From NCBI GenBank assembly GCA_037447655.1, contig JBBHKE010000836.1:478809-542808 (forward strand): a DNA stretch of 64,000 nucleotides, in the 5' to 3' direction. This document shows, piece by piece, positions 1-10,834 of this stretch. The DNA is from Zygnema cylindricum. Taxonomy: Eukaryota > Streptophyta > Zygnematophyceae > Zygnematales > Zygnemataceae. The notes under the pieces were generated by a model that ran no database searches, was not told where the DNA came from, and worked only from the letters and a program-made list of their open reading frames with translations. Position numbers and translations under genes: made by a program. Each line of letters begins with the position of its first letter. Within the stretch, counting starts at the first letter, position 1.

Positions 1-81
1 GGGGGGGGGGGGGTTGGGGGGAGGGGGGGGGGGGGGGGGGGGGGGGGCAAAATGGGGGGGGGGGGGGGGAATTGGTGGGTG

Positions 82-121
<40 letters not shown>
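1..121. repeat. Poly-G tract and (CT)n microsatellite
   Basis: Positions 1-70 are almost pure G. Positions 83-121 are an alternating CT run. Short open frames here only translate the simple repeat and are not genes. The G tract may include assembly or sequencing artefact at a contig edge. Confidence 0.9.
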
Positions 122-125
<4 letters not shown>

Positions 126-681
126 CGACTCTCTCGGAGAGACGAGTTTTGGGGTGGTATGGATGGGGGTCGACGGGGTGAGTGGAGAGGGAAGTTTCGA
201 CGTGGAGGGGAGGAGGGGAGGGAAGTACGGTTGTGTGTGTCGGGATCTTGTGGAAGAAGACAAAGGGAGTACGGGTGGTTAGCTGGCATCGGCAGAGGGT
301 CGGTGGGAGGTACGGAAAAGTGGCGTCAGCCCACCGGGGGACGGTACGGAGTACAAAAAGGCGGGTGGATGGGCTGACGGCGAAGGTACGCGGGAACGGC
401 CGCGGAGCGATGTGGTCCGAATCATGAAAGTACGGAAGAGGCTAGTTGCATCGGAGCGTTTTTGCCAGATGAGAACACGTGCCGTCGATATATATCTATT
501 GCGGATCGAACGGCCTGGATGCGTAGCGCGGTTATGTTGCGATCCAGAAAATGGCCCAATGGAGCAGAGTCGTACGAATGTCCGCAGGAATACGGATGGG
601 TGGGATAATGCCGGGAAATAGGTACGACAGAAGTGACGTGTGAGGACGAAATGATGACGGTGTGACGACGGCGCCCTGTTG
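122..681. other. No gene seen; G-rich intergenic DNA
   Basis: The stretch is GC-rich with scattered TACGG motifs, like the sequence around 54440-54660. I see no conserved protein, RNA gene or repeat terminus. Confidence 0.5.
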
Positions 682-1270
682 TAAGACTTTTAATGTGGGA
701 GCGAAATTGAAGAAATGCCATTATCGACATTTTGCCCGAAAAGAAAAGGCCAAAACAGCGCTTGCCGAAGCGTTTGTCGCCTGCGGAATTCCCGGGAGCT
801 TGCCGGTATTATATATAGGAATAGACAGAGAGACAGTGACAAAATTGCACAAGAAACGACAAAACTGTTGACGATAATAAAGCCATCAGAATCTTTGATT
901 TGATCGTGGTCCAGAACATATATGTTGTCGTACTTGGATTGGAGCGATCCCTCGTTCCATTTCGATGGATTGATCGGACGGTGTTGCTGCGGTCGTCGGT
1001 ACTGAAAGCATCTTACGAAACCAAAGTACAGGTGAAAAGTACAGTACACCGTGTATGGCTATAGGGCCTTACGTTTTGTTTTTCACGTAAAAACATCATT
1101 CCCGAGTTGCACACTTGTCGAATTGTTAATACGACGATTGCGATTGGCGAACTGCAATAGAATATCGGACTGTACAGGGAAACATTGTTTGAGGAGGCAA
1201 AAGAAAAACATCAACGCTAATAGCAATAAAGGGTGTAACGCCTCGGAAAATCTTAAAATATTATGAAAAT
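682..1270 (+). repeat. Dispersed repeat R1, copy 1
   Basis: The segment from TAAGACTTTTAATG onward recurs nearly base for base at 3707-4316, and its middle part recurs at 2736-2990. It contains a TATATATA stretch near 810-816 and ends in the octamer ATGAAAAT, followed at once by a hAT-like terminus. It may be an old LTR or an unclassified element; no coding sequence is visible. Confidence 0.7.
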
Positions 1271-1487
1271 TAATGTTGTGTATCGGTAAGGATTTGCCGA
1301 TAACCGATATGGGCTTTTTATCGGTTGCCGATAACCGATATGGTATTTTTATCGGTTGCCGATAATCGATATATTGGTACGATATGTTGTTATTGGTGTT
1401 ATCGCCGATAATTAACGGATAATATCGGTTCTTTATAGGTGATAACACCAATATCGTTAACAATCGGCGATATCTCTACGGACCGTA
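1271..1487 (+). mobile_element. hAT-like element, 5' end only
   Basis: It starts TAATGTTGTGTATCGGTA and is packed with ATCGGTTATCGGCGATAACC-type inverted motifs. It matches the first 170-220 bp of the complete element at 4317-5148 and diverges after about 1487, so it is truncated. The octamer ATGAAAAT in front is identical to the left target duplication of the 4317 copy, so the two copies share one insertion event. Confidence 0.65.
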
Positions 1488-1533
1488 TGTAACAGCAATA
1501 GTGGATCAAACTTTTTCGTAAATGGATATATAA

Positions 1534-2266
1534 GGGGGTGTCCCCATGTAATCAGTACTTTGATAAAGTATTTTGGACTGTAGTGAAGATTCTCCGTACT
1601 ACTTTGAAGAGCGTCCCAATGTGCGAAAATGAAATCGGAACTTTGACATGTGTCGGTTGTAGACGTAGGGTACATGTTGTGACGATTGAAGGCGACTACG
1701 AAACTTCCCACGACTACAGTAGTGACGCCGACAAAAACAACGATACTGTAGTGGTAGACGTCTAGATTTTTGAGAAATCGTAGACGTTTAGGATTTGGTG
1801 ACATTGTGACGTCAAGCACACTCGTGACAGCGTCGACGCCACTGATTCAATAACTTTCCGCCGTGCAAAATTTTTTTTTGTACATGCCCATGACGGGCAC
1901 GGAGAAAAATAGCGAGGACTCTCCTTCGCCCTAAAATATTACCGCTCGCGTGACGCGTGCGTGGGTCGTTTTTCATTCGCTGTTTGTGCTGTACTTTTAC
2001 TAAAAACACCCCCTCGAGGTGAATTTGGATGAATTTTTTTTATGGCCTGGATTCCTTTGCCCGGGGGTCGAAAAGGGGAAAACGCCAAAATGCGTTCACA
2101 TGACGACAAACACGCCGTACATTCAAAGTATGAATTGACGTTCACTATACTTTGGTAAAAACGTTTTTCTCGTACGGCTAAAGTTTTTGTCAAAATTTCC
2201 TGAATTTTAGGGCAAAAAGACAGAGAATATTAGATACTTTAAAACATAGATACATGGGGACACCCC
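1534..2266. mobile_element. Possible TIR element without transposase
   Basis: The left end reads GGGGGTGTCCCCATGTA and the right end is its inverse, TACATGGGGACACCCC, giving an inverted repeat of about 16 bp over 733 bp. The flanks are TAA on the left and TTA on the right, which is not a clean direct target duplication, so the superfamily is open. The right half (about 1934-2266) recurs in inverted orientation at 2991-3325. No transposase is encoded. Confidence 0.4.
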
Positions 2267-2269
2267 TTA

Positions 2270-2735
2270 CCTATTATGAATATAGAGTTTTGAATTTGGT
2301 AATCGCCCGCGAAAGAATCGCACGATTTGGGATTGAATTTTAAAAGATATAGCGATTGATGTATTTACGCGAGAGTGCGAGGTCAAAATAACGAGTGGGT
2401 GTTCAGTGTAACGAGTTAAGGGTCAAACTAGCCGCGGAAGTTCAGGCGCACGTTTAAAAGGTACCAAATGAATCAATATTTCGTTTGGTACGCACGATGG
2501 TTTGTTTTGTACAATTTTTAGTACGAACCGTCACTTTCACTTTATTGAATTTCGTAGGTAGTTTCGCGAGTAAAATTTGTGACGCGTGTTCGTGCGAAGT
2601 CGCATTTCGTTTGGCGCGCACTTTTGCATGTAAATGTTACGTAGTGAAACGTAGCATTTGATTGGTAAGTAAATCCTACGTAGTTAGTAAGAGATTTTGC
2701 ACGCTTTTGCATTGGTCAGCCTGAGTCCACGAGGA
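2270..2735. other. No gene seen
   Basis: AT-rich sequence with TACGT/TACGA motifs. There is no long open frame with family resemblance and no clear repeat terminus. Confidence 0.4.
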
Positions 2736-2990
2736 ATAGACAAAGAGACAGTGACAAAACTGCACAAGAAACGACAAAACTGTTAACGATAAAGCGATCA
2801 GAATCTCTGATCTGATCGTGATCCAGAACATTTATGTTGTGGTTCTAACTCGATGAAATGATCGGACGGCGTTGTTCCGGTCGTTGGTACTGAAAGTATT
2901 TTAGGCAGTCAAAGTTCAGTACAGGTGTACGCAGTCAAAGTTCAGTACAGGTGTAAAGTACAGTACACCGAGTATGGCTTTAAGGCCTTA
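2736..2990 (+). repeat. Dispersed repeat R1, copy 2 (partial)
   Basis: It matches 818-1075 and 3839-4090 from GAATAGACAAAGAGACAGTG to the CAGTACACCG-GTATGGC end. A short segment around 2920-2950 (GCAGTCAAAGTTCAGTACAGGTGT) is tandemly duplicated. It is interrupted at 2991 by a GGGGGTGTCC terminus. Confidence 0.65.
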
Positions 2991-3325
2991 GGGGGTGTCC
3001 ACATGTGTTAAAGTATCTACTTTTCTCTATCTTTTTGCCCTAAAATATAGGGAAATTTGACAAAAAAAATAGCCGTACGAGAAAATCATCTTTACCAAAG
3101 TACAGTGAACGTGAATTCATACTTTGAATGTACAGCATGTTTGTCGTCATGTGAACGCATTTTGGCTATTTCCCCTTTTCGACCCCCAAGCAAGAGAATC
3201 CACCCCAAAAAAAAAATCTTCCAAAATCACCTCGAGGGGGTGTTTTTTGTTAGAGTACCGCCCAAACAGCGAATGAAAAACGACCCACGCACGCGCCACA
3301 GGAGTGGGAAAATTTTTGGGCGAAA
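2991..3325 (+). repeat. Inverted copy of 1934-2266
   Basis: It begins GGGGGTGTCCACATGTG and runs parallel to the reverse complement of 1934-2266 at high identity. The two copies lie head to head about 700 bp apart. The similar conceptual peptides on the two copies reflect the DNA repeat, not a gene. Confidence 0.65.
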
Positions 3326-3499
3326 ATAAATAAATAAAATTATCGCGTTGTGATCTGTACGTCAAATTCAATTTCCAGGGGTCTTTACCAACCAATGTCA
3401 TTTCGGCCATGTTGAAATCTAGCGAGTAGCTTTTCTCCCTCTATCGAACGCTCTCTCCCACTTCCACTTTCACGCTACCCCTGTGTTTTAAAGATAAGG

Positions 3500-3706
3500 T
3501 TGAAGATGACGTTTATTGTCGTCGAAAGGGGTCGAAAAACACAAGACGACAACATGTAGTACATTTTAAATTCGATGATGACGCAAAATGTACTTCTCTT
3601 TTTTTTTATTTTATTGTACGGTTGAAACTTACGCGGTACGGCTCTAAGTTTTACAGCAAAACGACAGAAAAAAACCCTTACTTAAGCACACAGAGATGCA
3701 CCCTAA
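3500..3706 (-). repeat. Dispersed repeat R2, copy 1
   Basis: The segment recurs at 52410-52616 and, more diverged, at 49020-49240. All copies share the AAACCCTTACTT-GGCACA-type end followed by a CACCC terminus, which looks like the end of a TIR element. No coding capacity is seen. Confidence 0.55.
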
Positions 3707-4316
3707 GACTTTTAATGTGGGAGCGAAATTGAAGAAATGCCATTATCGATATTTTGCCCGAAAGGAAAAGGCCAAAACAGCGCTTGCCGAAGCGTTTGTC
3801 GCCTGCGGAATTCCCGGGAGCTTGCCGGTATTGTATATAGGAATAGACAGAGGACAGTGACAAAATTGCAAAAGAAACGACAAAAATGTTGACGATAATA
3901 AAGCCATCAGAATCTTTGATCTGATCGTGGTCCAGAACATATATGTTGTCGTACTTGGATTGGAGCGATCGATCGTTCCATTTCGATGGATTGATCGGAC
4001 GGCGTTGCTGCGGTCGTCGGTACTGAAAGTATCTTATGCAATCAAAGTACAGGTGAAAAGTACAGTACACCGTGTATGGCTATAGGGCCTTACGTTTTGT
4101 TTTTCACGTAAAAACATCATTCCCGAGTTGCACACTTCTCGAATTGTTAATTCGACGATTGCGATTGCAGGCAAGCTTCTCACCTTCCGATTGGCGAACT
4201 GCAATCGAATATCGGACTGTATAGGGAAACATTGTTTTAAGAGGCAAAGAAAAACATAAACGCTAATAGCGATAAACGGTGTAACGCCTCGGAAATTCTT
4301 AAAATATTATGAAAAT
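3707..4316 (+). repeat. Dispersed repeat R1, copy 3
   Basis: The second long copy of 682-1270, with single-base changes and a short insertion near 4158-4190. Like copy 1 it ends in ATGAAAAT directly against a hAT-like terminus. Confidence 0.75.
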
Positions 4317-5148
4317 TAGTGTTGTGTATCGGTAAGGATTTGCCGATAACCGATATGGGCCTTTTTTCGGGTTGCCGATAATCGATATACTGGTACGATA
4401 TATCGTTATCGGTGTTATCGCAGATAATTAACCAATAATATCGGTTGTTATCGGTGATAACACCGATATCGATAACAATCGGCGATATCTCTACGGACCG
4501 TACAGACAAATGTACGACCAGTACACTCAACTGTACGGGTTATTCCCCAAACGCGCCACGGACCCCCTTACCCCCGATTTCGGTAAAAAATCGCGATATT
4601 TCCTTGATTATTTATAATTTAAGGGGGTTTCACTTGGGTTCCACGCTCTCATACCAATCTAAAATGTCCTTTTGACGGTTAATTTTTTTTGCAAGGTTAG
4701 TTATGCCCTCATATCACTTCCATGGTGGCAGTAAATGGCGCCAGTTTGACAGATTCGTTCGTCTACTTTGTTCGTCAATACGTCTATTTTTTGAAAAAGT
4801 TTGATTTAAAAATTTACAATGTAATATATTTTTTCAGTTTCGGTACTATAGTTTTAGAACTAAAAAGTATTGTTTTAAATTTGTGGACGTTTATATGTTG
4901 CGCTTTTCGTAAGAAATTTCAGATAAACAGATATGTAACAGATTCATTATACGTGGCATGCCACGCTATATAAAGTCAATAATATAATACAATGTGTTAT
5001 ATAATACTATTGTATGCATACTATTTTATTTTAAAGTTATCGCCGATTTAATTTTGTAGTTCTTTGACCGATATATCGAGACCTCTGACCGTTCGATAAC
5101 TGAGAATCGGTGTTATCGCAATAAATTTTTTACCGATACACAACACTA
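4317..5148. mobile_element. Non-autonomous hAT-like element
   Basis: The 832 bp element has 18 bp perfect terminal inverted repeats: TAGTGTTGTGTATCGGTA at the left and its complement at the right. It is flanked by an 8 bp target duplication with one mismatch, ATGAAAAT (4309-4316) and ATGATAAT (5149-5156). Eight-base duplications and TAGTG-type ends are hAT hallmarks. Subterminal regions are dense in ATCGGTGTTATCGCGATAA palindromic motifs, probably transposase sites. No transposase is present, so mobility would need a partner. Confidence 0.8.
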
Positions 5149-5220
5149 ATGATAATGCATTAATAAATAGCAAAACAAATCCTCTTACCAAAGGGTTAGT
5201 GTGGATTCGCACATTTACCT
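5149..5220. other. Short unique spacer
   Basis: AT-rich spacer between the hAT-like element and an antisense LTR. Nothing recognisable. Confidence 0.4.
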
Positions 5221-6219
5221 TGCAACTCTGAGACCTCCATAGGTCCTCAGAGTGGGCAGCTCACACGAAGCCCCTATGATAATCGTGACCCCTTGTAGTT
5301 TCAACAAGAATAGCTGCCACCCTAGTAGACAATAACTCTGACCAGTTTTACTCCTGTGAAGACAAGGCTTCGTGAGTCCATAACAGAGAGAATGGCATTA
5401 TTTGCTCCCATGAGTAGTAAGTGTTGAACGGTCAAAGTTGATCATGGGAGAGAAGCTACCTGCCTAAGATTTCATTAAGTCCTAAACCCCTCTCTAAGCC
5501 CTCCAATACTAGAGTACGACACTAATCAAATCAGTGTATGGTACAGAAAGATTATAGTGCCAGAGTACAATCTGTACGACCATTGTACGAAATGGCCAAA
5601 GAGTTGACTTTTGCCAAATCATGACTCGTTTTAAAATTCTCTGCGGATGCCGCAAGCGAATGAGATGTCGCCACGTGTTCTTTCGTGTGGTGGTGACCAA
5701 AAACGGCCAAAACGTCCACTCTGTGATATTGGCTGATATTTTGGCCGTCCGATCAATACTGACTTTTAATTCTAGCAGTTGAGACAAATGTGCAATATAT
5801 TTGTTTCGTGCGGTACCATAATCCGTACTATACTTAACCTCTTCTATGTGATATGAATTCGTTCATGCCGTTAAATGAATTTCTCAACCTATTTATGTTT
5901 AAGTAATTATCACACTCTATATATCTCAGCACTGGTTCTAGACTATAGGACAAAGCTAACGGCTACTTTGACGGACTGCAAGTAACACGATTAAATTAAT
6001 GGGCTGTCAAACCTTTTGGTAAATCTACCAAGATTCTACTGCCTCTCTCTCTAGACAGCTTAGGCAGCCATGGCTCTAACTCCCTCTCTAACCTTCAATG
6101 ACTACGACAAGTGTGGGGGTTGGAGAGAGGGGTTGGAGGCAGACTGCCTCTACTTCTTTTCTACTTTTATGCCACAGTCTAAACCTAGAAAATATACAAA
6201 GAAAGCATTATTGTCTACA
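5221..6219 (-). mobile_element. Antisense copia LTR, family C type
   Basis: Read on the minus strand it starts TGTAGACAATAATG and ends CTCAGAGTTGCA, like the element C LTRs. It contains the U3 fold-back (about 6060-6170) and the tRNA-like cassette on the plus strand (about 5938-6017, ending in a T4 run). No primer site or internal sequence is attached, and no clear 5 bp target duplication is seen (TACCT and CGCCC). It may be a solo LTR or a rearranged end. Confidence 0.7.
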
Positions 6220-6291
6220 CGCCCTTTATTTTATAGTCAACTTTTAATTAAGACCACATTTCTCTCTGCAAAAAATTAACTTAGGGGAAGG

Positions 6292-7195
6292 TGTTGAAAA
6301 GAAGTCATTAATATTCACTTTTTAATTAAGACTTTAGAGTGAAGAGAGAGAGAGAGAGAGTCACCATGGTTGCCGCCATAGTCAGAAAGAAACATAGAGA
6401 TAGGCAGACAGATTAATAGATTGCCAAAATGTTGGCCTAGACCAGATCTGAACCTAGGTCTACGAAGTACGGCAAAGACATATGCCTTAACCATTATGGC
6501 GTATACGAAAAAATACGTATCTAGTTCGTTATGTATTTTAAGTGTTACGCAAAACGTCACTTTCATTTAAACATACCAAAATTGAGGAAACAACATCTAT
6601 AGTCAAACGGCGCTTGCGGACGCTAATCTAGCCGTGTAAAATACATGATCAGACAGAAGTTTTCGCCCCCGCCAAACCCGAATGAATATCTGGCGGCTTT
6701 CAAACATAGCGGCACGCTCTTCCACGTGGCGCCACATCATTGGACATCGTAAAAGATAGGAGGAGGAACGATGACTCCCATGTTGACAAGTGTCAACCAG
6801 AAGGCAATAATGTACAATGGCCGAACAAGAAGTACAATCGGCCATTGTACCTTCTTGTACTATACACTCTTTTGATTGGCCGAAAGTAGAGTAATAAGTA
6901 GTTGTGAGTAGGAGTGAAGGGACTTAGCGTGTTTGAGGCGCCTCTCTCCAAGTGACCTTTTGTATTTATAAGCCATCTTTGGCCAACCATAACTTACTGC
7001 TCAAGGGAGCAAATTCAATGATTTTTTTTTGCGTTTGACTCAAGGGAGTCTTCTCCTCGCAGGGGTGAGGGTGGTCAAAATATTTGTGTGCCTGGGCGGC
7101 AATTATTCAGTGGGAAAGTGAAAGGGTCAAATATTATCTTAGAGGCTTAACATAGGCTGTTCATTCTGTGGGTTAATGGAGACCACATAATTTTA
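6292..7195 (+). repeat. 5' LTR of element D
   Basis: It starts TGTTGAAAAGAAG and ends ACATAATTTTA next to the primer site. A TATTTATA promoter box lies near 6962-6969. Three leader hairpins follow: 6998-7011 (TGCTC/GAGCA), 7037-7050 (GACTC/GAGTC) and 7055-7070 (CCTCGC/GTGAGG), each with a four-base AAGG or AGGG loop. A tRNA-like cassette is on the minus strand at 6426-6500. Confidence 0.85.
6426..6500 (-). ncRNA. Antisense tRNA-like pol III cassette in D 5' LTR
   Basis: On the minus strand a D-arm-like A box, GCCATAATGGTTAAGGC (6484-6500), is followed by a B-box-like AGGTTCAGATCTG (6443-6455) and a T4 run (6426-6429). TGGTTAAGGC is typical of class II tRNA D arms. No full acceptor stem pairs, so this is a tRNA-like element and not a tRNA gene. 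Transcription is inferred only. Confidence 0.5.
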
Positions 7196-7210
7196 GGTTA
7201 TGGGCCCACC
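7196..7210 (+). other. Primer-binding site, element D
   Basis: GGTTATGGGCCCACC is complementary to the anticodon arm of plant initiator tRNA-Met (GGUGGGCCCAUAACC). It sits directly against the LTR end, as in Drosophila copia, which primes from the 5' half of that tRNA. Confidence 0.8.
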
Positions 7211-8223
7211 CTCTAGGGTGCCCATATTTAATGGATAAGACTTTCTTTATTGGGAAATGATGATGGAGGGAGAACTTTTTGAGAAGCACCTATGGGGCAT
7301 AGTGTCCGGGCAAATTTGATGCCCACCTCCACCTGGGTTTGGAAGAACACGTTTTTCTGGCACCTCCGTCACAACAGCTGTTACAACATCAGCCACCATC
7401 ACGAACGATAACGAGGAAGGGGAGGAAATAATCATTGAAGGAGAAAAGAGAGAATTTGCTTCTTGAGGGACTCCACTATCAAAGACGATAACGGCAGCAG
7501 CATCACCAGCAATGGTGACAGAGTCAGACTGAACGGTCAGAATATGAAAATTGGAACTATAAGGATAACGTGGCTATGCTCTTAATTCTCAAAAGTGAAG
7601 TGACGGGTATAGCCATTCCCCTTATGCATGTTAGATCTTCCTCTCAGATTTGGGTATCTCTAATAAACAAATGTAAGACTGGGTCATTGCAGCAGCAACA
7701 ACGGGCCAATAATAAGATTTTAGCTTATAGTTACAAAGGAGGAAGTACTAATGATTATTGCAATGACTTAGGAGCATTATTTCGAGAACTAGAGAGCTGT
7801 AACTCATGGTTTAACAGACAAAAACTAAATACACTGATAATGAAACTACCTGAAGAGTATGAGAATATCATTAATCGGTTGCAGGATCTAGGTGATAGCA
7901 ATTGGAATTGGGATGATATAGTGGGGATGATTTTAGTGAAAGAGAGTACCATAGAACTTTGGAGAGGAAGTTCGAGTGTTCTAGCATTGGCTGCAGGATC
8001 AGATTGGCACAAGCGTGATGAGGAAAAGGGAAAACATCCCTATCGAAACTTTAGAGGAAAAGGACAAAGAGGTGGCAGATTCGATCGACAGGGGAGAGGA
8101 GCTCCTCGAGGTGGATTATGTCCCTACTGCAAGAAACCGGGACATTATATGGCAGATTGTGTCAAGCTTGCAGATCTGTGAATGAAAGATGGATGAGGTT
8201 CCTCAAAAGATGGAGGATAAAAA
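7196..8223 (+). pseudogene. Element D gag, degenerate
   Basis: Gag forms the virus-like particle and binds element RNA. The frame opens across the primer site as VMGPPSRVPIFNG, then has stops and shifts. An open stretch of 203 residues at 7570-8181 carries the UBN2-like gag core and ends in a CCHC zinc knuckle, CPYCKKPGHYMADC (about 8131-8170), after a basic glycine/arginine stretch. The start lost its good context (ATGGAGACCACATAA in the LTR). It is not functional as it stands. Confidence 0.8.
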
Positions 8224-9961
8224 AAGGCTTTTTTGACTCAAGTTTATGACGAGGAAGAAGATGACGTAAATGAACTGGAAGAGGAGCTTGAGGAGCTTTC
8301 TATTAAACAAAAAACCAATGAGAAGCATGCAGATATTCTACGGAGATAAAAGTGTGCTTTCGGAGGTAAGAGGGATCCATCTGAGGATGGGTGGATCATA
8401 GACTCAGGGGACTCAATGCATATGTGCAAAGATAAGAGGTGGTTTACTAAATTAAGAAAAATTCCAACAGTTGAGATAGAGTATGGAGATGGTAGAGTAT
8501 AAACCACAAGTCTTGTTGGATCGGTTAATTTAAAGAGTCTAGTTGATGGAAAGGCTTCAATTGTAACACTCTCAGATGTTCTTTACATTCCACATCTTAG
8601 TAAGAATCTAGTCTCTACAGCTGTTCTAGATGAAAAAGAGTTCGAAACCGGAACTAAGAAAGGAATCTTCACAGCTAGCTTTGATAATGAAGTTTATTTC
8701 ATAGCTGAAAAGGGTAGTCAACGAATATTCAGAATTGTATTTCGCAATGAAAAGGGTGTTCTCTACTCGTGTGGAAGTGATATGATGCTTTGGCACAAAA
8801 GGTTGGGGCATGTGAATCTAGATAGATTAAAAAAAATGAAGAAAAAGGGAATAGTGGATGGAATTGAGTTTGGAGATGATGAGACCTTAGATGATTGTAG
8901 TGGATGTGCACAAGGGAAGATTTATAGACTTCCATTTCCAAAGGCATCCACATTTAGAAGAGAGAAAGTTTTAGATCTAGTTCAAACTGATGTTTGGGGA
9001 CCAACTAGGTATGTTTCACATGGAGGGAAAAGATGGATGCTAACCATTACAGATGATTGGTCTAGATACACTAATGTATATTTTCTTAGCGTAAGTCAGA
9101 GGTACTAAGATGTTTCAAAGAATACAAAGTATGGAGTGAAAAATTACATGAAACCTCAATAAAAGAGATAAGAAGTGATAATGGAAAATAATACACCTCA
9201 AAGGAATTTGAAAAATTTCTTAAAGAAGAAAGAATCCATCATGAGAAAACTGTTGTTTATAATCCGGAACAAAATGGAGTAGCGAAAAGAGTGAATAGAA
9301 CTTTAGGAGATATGTCTAGAAGTATGCTAACTGATAAAAGAATAGGATTGCAGTTTTGGGCTGAGTCTATGAACTATGCTAACTTCATCAAAAATTAAGT
9401 GTTAACTTCGACAAATAAGGAGGAAACTATGTATGAAAGATGGACGAGAAGAAAACTAGATTTGTCTAGTTTGAGAGTGTTTGGAAGTCAAGTCTACAGT
9501 TTGGATTCCGATAAGACTAAATAGAAGTTAGAGGGAAGAGGGAAACCAAGATATTTTGTAGGATAAGATGAGAGCACAAAATGATATCGAGTGTATGACT
9601 TGAAAAAGAGAGATATCATTTTGTTAAAACACATAGCGGTGATGAATGAAGTAAAGTCTATTGATCTATTCAAATATAACAAAGAAGTCAAAATCAGATT
9701 TTAATCGGGTGAGTATTCTGACTTTGACTTGGGAAATGAAGAGAAGGAAGACGGGGAAAAGGAAAAATCTGCAGATGTGCCAAAGGAGAAGGACGAAAAG
9801 ACAACATCCGAGGTAACACCATAATACGAAGTGGAAATCGACGAGAAACTTGATCAAACACCGGAATTAGAAGATAGCGGAGATAAAAATCTTCCTAATT
9901 GAAACCCGAGGATGTCTTCTATACTAGCGTCAGATTTTGAAGGAGGAAAAAAAAGTAGTAA
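8224..9961 (+). pseudogene. Element D protease and integrase, degenerate
   Basis: The protease motif WIIDSGDSMHMC keeps the catalytic Asp near 8400. The pre-integrase motif LWHKRLGHVN (near 8790) and CSGCAQGK form the HHCC zinc site. The first integrase Asp is in QTDVWGP (near 8990) and the second in RSDNG (near 9175). QNGVAKR has Lys where the catalytic Glu is expected. Stops occur near 8503, 9107, 9190, 9396, 9522 and 9703, so this is a relic. Just downstream of the integrase is the usual acidic, variable linker. Confidence 0.8.
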
Positions 9962-10829
9962 ACGACTTTAAGAAAAACATGTAAATAACAAACTCACAAA
10001 GATGTCTCACCCAGAAGAACCTCAGACATACTTAGAGGCCATAAATACCCCAGAAAGCAGCCAGTGGATCACTGCCATCAATGAAAAAATGGCCTCTATC
10101 ATGGAATCCAATACATGGGTGTTGGTAGATTGTCCACCGTACAGAAAACCGTTTGGATGTAAGTGGGTTTTTAAGCTTAAACCAAACCTAGATAATACCA
10201 TTGAAAGATATAAGGCTAGGTTGGTAGCTAAAGGTTATACTCAAAAAGAAGGAATAGACTATGAAGAAACCTTTGCACCTGTAGTCAGATTCCCTTCCGT
10301 TAGAATCCTCTTAAGTTTAGCTGCAGCAGAGGATATGGAAATAGACCAAATGGATATTAAGACCGCCTTCTTACACGGAGAGTTAGAAGAAGAAATCTAC
10401 ATGAGGCAACCGTAAGGATTTGTAGAAAGTGGAGATGAAAGCAAGGTGTGCAAACTGATAAAATTACTTTATGGCCTTAAGCAAGCCCTGCGGCAATGGA
10501 ACATAAAATTGGAAGAATTTTTGACAGGTTTGGGATACATTAGAATAAGTTTAGATCACTCCATATATATATATTTGAGGATGAAAATGGAGTGATATTT
10601 ATTGCTATTCATGTTGATTATTTGTTACTCTTAAGCAAGTCCTTAGATAAAATTAACAAACTCAAACAAGATTTGAGAAGTCGGTTTGACATGAAAGATC
10701 TTCACGAAGCAAAATATATTTTGGGGATTTAAATGGAGAGGGATAGAGGGAATAAAATTATAAAAACTTACTCAGGAAGAAATTATCGGTAATATGTTAG
10801 AAAAGTTTCAGATGGAGAAAGCAAATGGG
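9962..10829 (+). pseudogene. Element D reverse transcriptase, 5' part
   Basis: A 137-residue open stretch at 10002-10415 has the typical copia RT start (KWVFKLK, ARLVAKGYTQKEGIDYEETFAPV, IKTAFLHGELEEEIYM). The frame then breaks at a TAA near 10414 and continues with YGLKQALRQWN. The catalytic box reads HVDY instead of YVDD near 10608. It is cut at 10834 by element C and resumes at 23196. Confidence 0.85.
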
Positions 10830-10834
10830 TGTAC

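Noticed and set aside
1-377. Short glycine/serine-rich ORFs
   Set aside because: They are translations of poly-G and CT repeats.
1939-3329. Paired conserved peptides on opposite strands
   Set aside because: They come from an inverted DNA repeat; no codon-position bias is visible.
4445-4675. Small conserved protein shared with 51614-51826
   Set aside because: The similarity is explained by both being inside copies of the same non-autonomous hAT-like element; the DNA is equally conserved outside the frame.
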